A stretch of 64,000 nt of DNA from an uncultured Saprospiraceae bacterium. Its GTDB lineage: Bacteria > Bacteroidota > Bacteroidia > Chitinophagales > Saprospiraceae. The stretch is from positions 62,001 through 126,000 of the forward strand of contig CALFWZ010000054.1 of assembly GCA_937928405.1 (NCBI GenBank), written 5' to 3'. This document shows, in pieces, positions 61,017 through 64,000 of the stretch. The notes under the pieces were generated by a model. It did no database searches and was not told where the DNA came from. It saw only the letters and a list, made by a program, of their open reading frames with translations. How positions within the stretch are numbered: the stretch's first letter is position 1; each line of letters opens with the position of its first letter. A program made the position numbers and the translations under genes.

Positions 61017-62234
61017 TTATCGAATAATCGAAAAACTTCCTACGGTCGTATCTTCTTTTCCATCGCAACGGAATCTTACTCGATACAACATCACCCCCGA
61101 ATTGACAGGTTCTCCTTTAAAATTACCATCCCATCGTTCGAATGGGTCATCTGTTACAAAAACTCGTCCACCCCAACGGTCAAACACTTCCATAGAAATT
61201 AGGTCATCTATAGCGTAGGGATTACTGATGCCATACGCATCATTTACGTTATCTCCATTTGGGGTAAAAGCAGTAGGTAAGTATACCAAGTCACAAGGTA
61301 AATCGTCAGGGTCAATCACAGATATAGTAATACTATCAATGGCACTGCAAATGTTATCATTGAAGAGCGCTGTATAAGTGGTCGTTTCTGTAGGACTTGC
61401 CACAGGATTTGGACTTTCAGGATCGTCAAGACCCGTGGTAGGAGTCCATGAGAAATCTGTTGCGCAAGAGTTCGTCGTACGAATATTGACAGTGTTTCCT
61501 AAAAAGATGGTGGTATCTGTGGTCGCAATTCGATCGGGAGCCAGATACAATGCGTCTATTTGGCTTTGATTAAAACTACGTTCGTAAATTTTAATTTCAT
61601 CTATGAGACCAGAAAAACGATTGTCCACTGCTTCAGATACACAAGCACCACCTCCAACCGACATGACCGCGTTATTTCTTAGATTTACCCGAGCACGCGT
61701 ATTGGATATCGTTTCTTTTATCAGGACAGCATTAACATATAGTAGTGTTTTGGCACCGGATCGAACGACGACGACGTGTTGCCAGCAACTTCCAAAATCC
61801 AAAGATCCCGTTACATTGGCCATTTGGTCATTGGACTCACTAATCTCTACTGAGATGCTATTGGCTGCCGGGTTTAATCGGACTCCTAAACTATTGACAA
61901 CACCACAGGATTCTCGCTTGTTGAGTAAAGACTGGGTGCCTGCTGCGCTAGTGGATTTGATATACATACTGATTGTAAAATCTCCACTTTCAAAAGAATT
62001 ATTAATTCTTCCGAGCATCAGCATCTCTTGATCAAAACCATTTAGTTCGATAGCATTTCCACTCACACCACAGACACAGTCTGGCGTACCTACAAAGGCA
62101 CCAGAACCTGTGACACCACTACTATCACGGGGCGTACAGTCATCAAAAGAATAATAAGCGATCAATCCTGGTTCTAGTTGGGCGAATAGGGGTAACGTTA
62201 GACTGATCAATAGAATGGTAAAAAAATATTTCAT
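61017..62234 (-). CDS. LamG protein with gliding-motility-type C-terminal domain (T9SS type B)
   Basis: A 405-residue secreted protein with a signal peptide (residues 1-18, LTLPLFAQ). Residues about 22-215 form a LamG/concanavalin-like sandwich (YYSFDDCTPRDSSGVTGSG, NGFDQEMLMLGRINNSFESG, GLIDEIKIYERSFNQSQIDA). Residues about 230-305 are an Ig-like domain (TNSCATDFSWTPTTGLDDPE). Residues about 320-405 are the gliding-associated C-terminal domain (YLPTAFTPNGDNVNDAYGI, EVFDRWGGRVF, GVMLYRVRFRCDG). It is probably exported by T9SS and may bind sugars on the surface. It is a single gene. Confidence 0.9.
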   Translation of the reverse strand: MKYFFTILLISLTLPLFAQLEPGLIAYYSFDDCTPRDSSGVTGSGAFVGTPDCVCGVSGNAIELNGFDQEMLMLGRINNSFESGDFTISMYIKSTSAAGTQSLLNKRESCGVVNSLGVRLNPAANSISVEISESNDQMANVTGSLDFGSCWQHVVVVRSGAKTLLYVNAVLIKETISNTRARVNLRNNAVMSVGGGACVSEAVDNRFSGLIDEIKIYERSFNQSQIDALYLAPDRIATTDTTIFLGNTVNIRTTNSCATDFSWTPTTGLDDPESPNPVASPTETTTYTALFNDNICSAIDSITISVIDPDDLPCDLVYLPTAFTPNGDNVNDAYGISNPYAIDDLISMEVFDRWGGRVFVTDDPFERWDGNFKGEPVNSGVMLYRVRFRCDGKEDTTVGSFSIIR

Positions 62235-62403
62235 TGGAATAATGATTCAAAGAATCAGGCCACTTTTTTAAAATGATCACTAATTCTGATAAAAACAATA
62301 AAAAATTTGGAATACTTCCAAAAATCGATGGTACTCCCGTTTGCAAAAACGAATTTGACCAGCACATTATTATGATACAAGGATGAAACAGGTAAGTAGT
62401 TTC

Positions 62404-62709
62404 TTATGAAAACATATCTGATAAACCACCCATGCCTGGAGGTAACATATCTTGAATTAATTTTTGAGATTCTACTGCTTCCGTTTCTGCCGCTATGGCC
62501 ATGGCCCGATTGACGGCAACAAGTAATAAGTCTTCAAGTTGCTCCGGGTCATCGGGTGTCATTGCATCAGATTTAATAGAAATATTGACAACTTCACGAT
62601 TGCCATTGACCGTTACTTTTACAAGACCATCTCCAGCCTCTGCTTCCAGTCGCATTTCTCCGAGCGTTTTTCGCAGTGCTTCCTGCTTTTCCTGCATATC
62701 TCCAAACAT
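62404..62709 (-). CDS. ybaB: YbaB/EbfC-family nucleoid-associated protein
   Basis: A 101-residue protein of the YbaB family: QEKQEALRKTLGEMRLEAEA at the start, then GDGLVKVTVNGNREVVNISI and TPDDPEQLEDLLLVAVNRAM, ending with the flexible PPGMGGLSDMF tail. The family binds DNA as dimers and often lies next to dnaX and recR, which are not seen here. It has a consensus -7 element (TATCTTTG) 47 bases upstream on its strand. Confidence 0.9.
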   Translation of the reverse strand: MFGDMQEKQEALRKTLGEMRLEAEAGDGLVKVTVNGNREVVNISIKSDAMTPDDPEQLEDLLLVAVNRAMAIAAETEAVESQKLIQDMLPPGMGGLSDMFS

Positions 62710-62756
62710 AATTTTAGGTTTATTTTGCGTAAAAAAAAGTTAAGCTTGATTCTTGG

Positions 62757-62764
62757 CAAAGATA
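62757..62764 (-). promoter_or_regulatory. -7 element of ybaB
   Basis: CAAAGATA on the plus strand reads TATCTTTG on the minus strand. A second such site (CAAATATA, 62918-62925) lies further upstream in the same gap. Confidence 0.55.
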
Positions 62765-62943
62765 CCAATTTGCACGCAGAAGCAGGAATTTGACAAATGA
62801 ATAGGAAAAAGAAGATAAATGGAAGGGAAGAATATGTTCAGGGATTATAAAATGTTCATCTTAAAAGACTTGGAGGTACCACACACAGTACACTCCGTCG
62901 GTTTTTGGAATGCGTCTCAAATATACAAATTAATCTTAATTTA

Positions 62944-64000
62944 TTATCTTTTTTTTGTTAATAGCGCTAATATCTCTCTCGCTCCCTGAAAAGGTGTCTT
63001 TTGATAAGATAATACGGCTGTTTCGATGTTTTCGAGGGCTGCTTTCATCGTAGGATCGGTCTGTAAATAAAGGCGTAAATCGTTTTGAATCCGTTCGTGG
63101 AGCCAGTACCGTGCTTGTTCTTTTCTTTTTTGTTGAAAAAAACCATTTTTTTGAGTCATATCTCGGTAGTCGATACAAGTTTGCCATATTGTCTCAATTC
63201 CGGTCTTTTCGAGCGCAGAACAAGTCATCACAGGTGGAATCCATCCGCTATTCGTAGCAGGTAGCAGATGTAAAGCATTTTTATAAGCCTTTTGGGATTG
63301 TCTAGCAGGAGTAATTCTATCGCCATCCGCTTTATTGATGGTGATTAAGTCTGACATTTCTACGATCCCCCTTTTGATTCCTTGCAATTCGTCGCCCGCA
63401 CCGGGTAGTAAGAGTAGTAGAAAAAAATCAACCATTGAGTGTACAGCCGTTTCGGATTGACCTACGCCGACGGTTTCTACAATAATTTCTTCGTAGCCAG
63501 CCGCTTCACAAAGAATCATGGTTTCTCTGGTCTTACGCGCTACACCACCGAGAGAATCGCCCGCTGGGGAAGGTCTGATAAAGGCATTTTTATGAATAGA
63601 GAGGTCTTGCATTCTCGTTTTGTCCCCTAAAATACTACCGTGGCTTTTTTGACTGGTTGGGTCAATGGCCAATACGGCAATTTTTTTCTGTTGTCCAACC
63701 AGATAAAGTCCAAGTGCCTCAATAAAACTACTCTTGCCTACACCCGGAGTACCAGTGATACCAATGCGGAAACTTTTGCCAGCATGAGGTAAACAGGCTT
63801 CAACAATGGATTCTGCCTTTGCTTGATGATTTGGGTGTTGACTTTCAATCAAGGTAATAGCCTGACCCAATGTTACACGATCGCCCCTTAAGATGCCAGC
63901 AACAAAAGCTTCGGTCGTTTTTTGCTTTTTGGGAATGGGTTTACCCGCTGCTTTTTTATTAAAGAAATTGGGTGGAGTAGTGGATTTGCTTCCAGAATGG
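62944..64000 (-). CDS. meaB: MeaB/ArgK-family GTPase, 5' end beyond the window
   Basis: A P-loop GTPase that protects and reloads adenosylcobalamin-dependent methylmalonyl-CoA mutase. The frame is open from 62944 to the window end. It reads through residues GGLR-like GILRGDRVTLGQAITLIES, so the TTG at 63870 is an internal codon rather than the start. Motifs: Walker A GTPGVGKSSFIEALG, LAIDPTSQKSHGSILGDKTR, VETVGVGQSETAVHSMVDFF and the guanine-specificity NKADGD. A proline- and lysine-rich N-terminal tail (KAAGKPIPKKQKTTEAF) is visible before the core. The mutase genes (mutA/mutB) are not in the window. Confidence 0.88.
   Translation of the reverse strand, partial: HSGSKSTTPPNFFNKKAAGKPIPKKQKTTEAFVAGILRGDRVTLGQAITLIESQHPNHQAKAESIVEACLPHAGKSFRIGITGTPGVGKSSFIEALGLYLVGQQKKIAVLAIDPTSQKSHGSILGDKTRMQDLSIHKNAFIRPSPAGDSLGGVARKTRETMILCEAAGYEEIIVETVGVGQSETAVHSMVDFFLLLLLPGAGDELQGIKRGIVEMSDLITINKADGDRITPARQSQKAYKNALHLLPATNSGWIPPVMTCSALEKTGIETIWQTCIDYRDMTQKNGFFQQKRKEQARYWLHERIQNDLRLYLQTDPTMKAALENIETAVLSYQKTPFQGAREILALLTKKR

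Noticed and set aside
62143-62367. 74-codon minus-strand frame reaching upstream of the LamG gene
   Set aside because: It overlaps the LamG gene start in another frame, with no recognisable family and no start context.
1-64000. tRNA, rRNA, CRISPR arrays, prophage or insertion sequence
   Set aside because: I saw no tRNA-like arm sequences, no rRNA blocks, no regular repeat-spacer series and no transposase or integrase gene; a tRNA or covariance-model scan would settle this.

Overview
The window looks like a chromosomal segment of a Bacteroidota bacterium, most likely from the Saprospiria (Lewinella/Haliscomenobacter-like); the class is inferred. The evidence is: several exported proteins with type IX secretion (T9SS) C-terminal signals, a gliding-motility-type C-terminal domain, ECF sigma factors paired with membrane anti-sigma proteins, DUF1501/DUF1800 neighbours, TonB-like and outer-membrane barrel proteins, AT-rich intergenic DNA, and -7 promoter elements of the Bacteroidota form TAnnTTTG (often TATCTTTG), with no obvious Shine-Dalgarno sites. 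I saw no rRNA, tRNA, CRISPR array, prophage or transposase gene.

Layout. 1-5.5 kb: end of a lactonase gene, a CotH-like exported protein, an ECF sigma / anti-sigma / Spy-like trio, and an EamA transporter. 5.8-12.5 kb: a TPR protein, an M48-like lipoprotein with a damaged zinc site, polyphosphate glucokinase, two cyclophilin lipoproteins and a LolC/FtsX-type permease. 12.8-18 kb: a NagZ/beta-lactamase-fold fusion and a TMTC-like membrane glycosyltransferase with TPRs. 18.2-25.5 kb: an arylsulfotransferase-like T9SS protein, TrhO, a class IV aminotransferase, a hydrolase, a DUF547 lipoprotein, and a Crp/Fnr regulator followed by a perfect FNR-type box and a histidine-bearing membrane protein. 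25.5-31.3 kb: an ECF sigma overlapping a single-TM/beta-barrel protein, a propeller T9SS protein and a TonB-like protein. 31.5-41.5 kb: a gamma carbonic anhydrase homologue, a SET protein, thioredoxin, a second EamA transporter, a TIR/SH3 membrane protein, a WG-repeat protein and the DUF1501/DUF1800 pair. 42-45.8 kb: phenylacetate-type beta-oxidation genes (paaG, a paaH-like gene, a paaY-like gene) with a BI-1/YccA membrane protein. 45.8-50.2 kb: a LytS/LytTR two-component pair, an aspartyl protease with PDZ domain and an AntA-like protein. 50.5-64 kb: parE, lon, envelope proteins, phhB, a TPR histidine kinase, a DUF1573 lipoprotein, a LamG/gliding-type protein, ybaB and meaB (cut by the window end).

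Most genes are housekeeping or envelope functions in short operons. The most unusual signal lies between genes: many gaps hold hairpins and repeated short words. Three loci (about 9.1, 18.0 and 38.25 kb) share related sequence, two more share a GAATATTGAATAT word, and one 163-nt foldback sits directly upstream of an ECF sigma gene. The clearest regulatory prediction is a consensus TTGAT-N4-ATCAA site at a class II activator distance from a -7 element, just after a Crp/Fnr gene whose recognition helix carries the FNR-type E-x-x-S-R residues.
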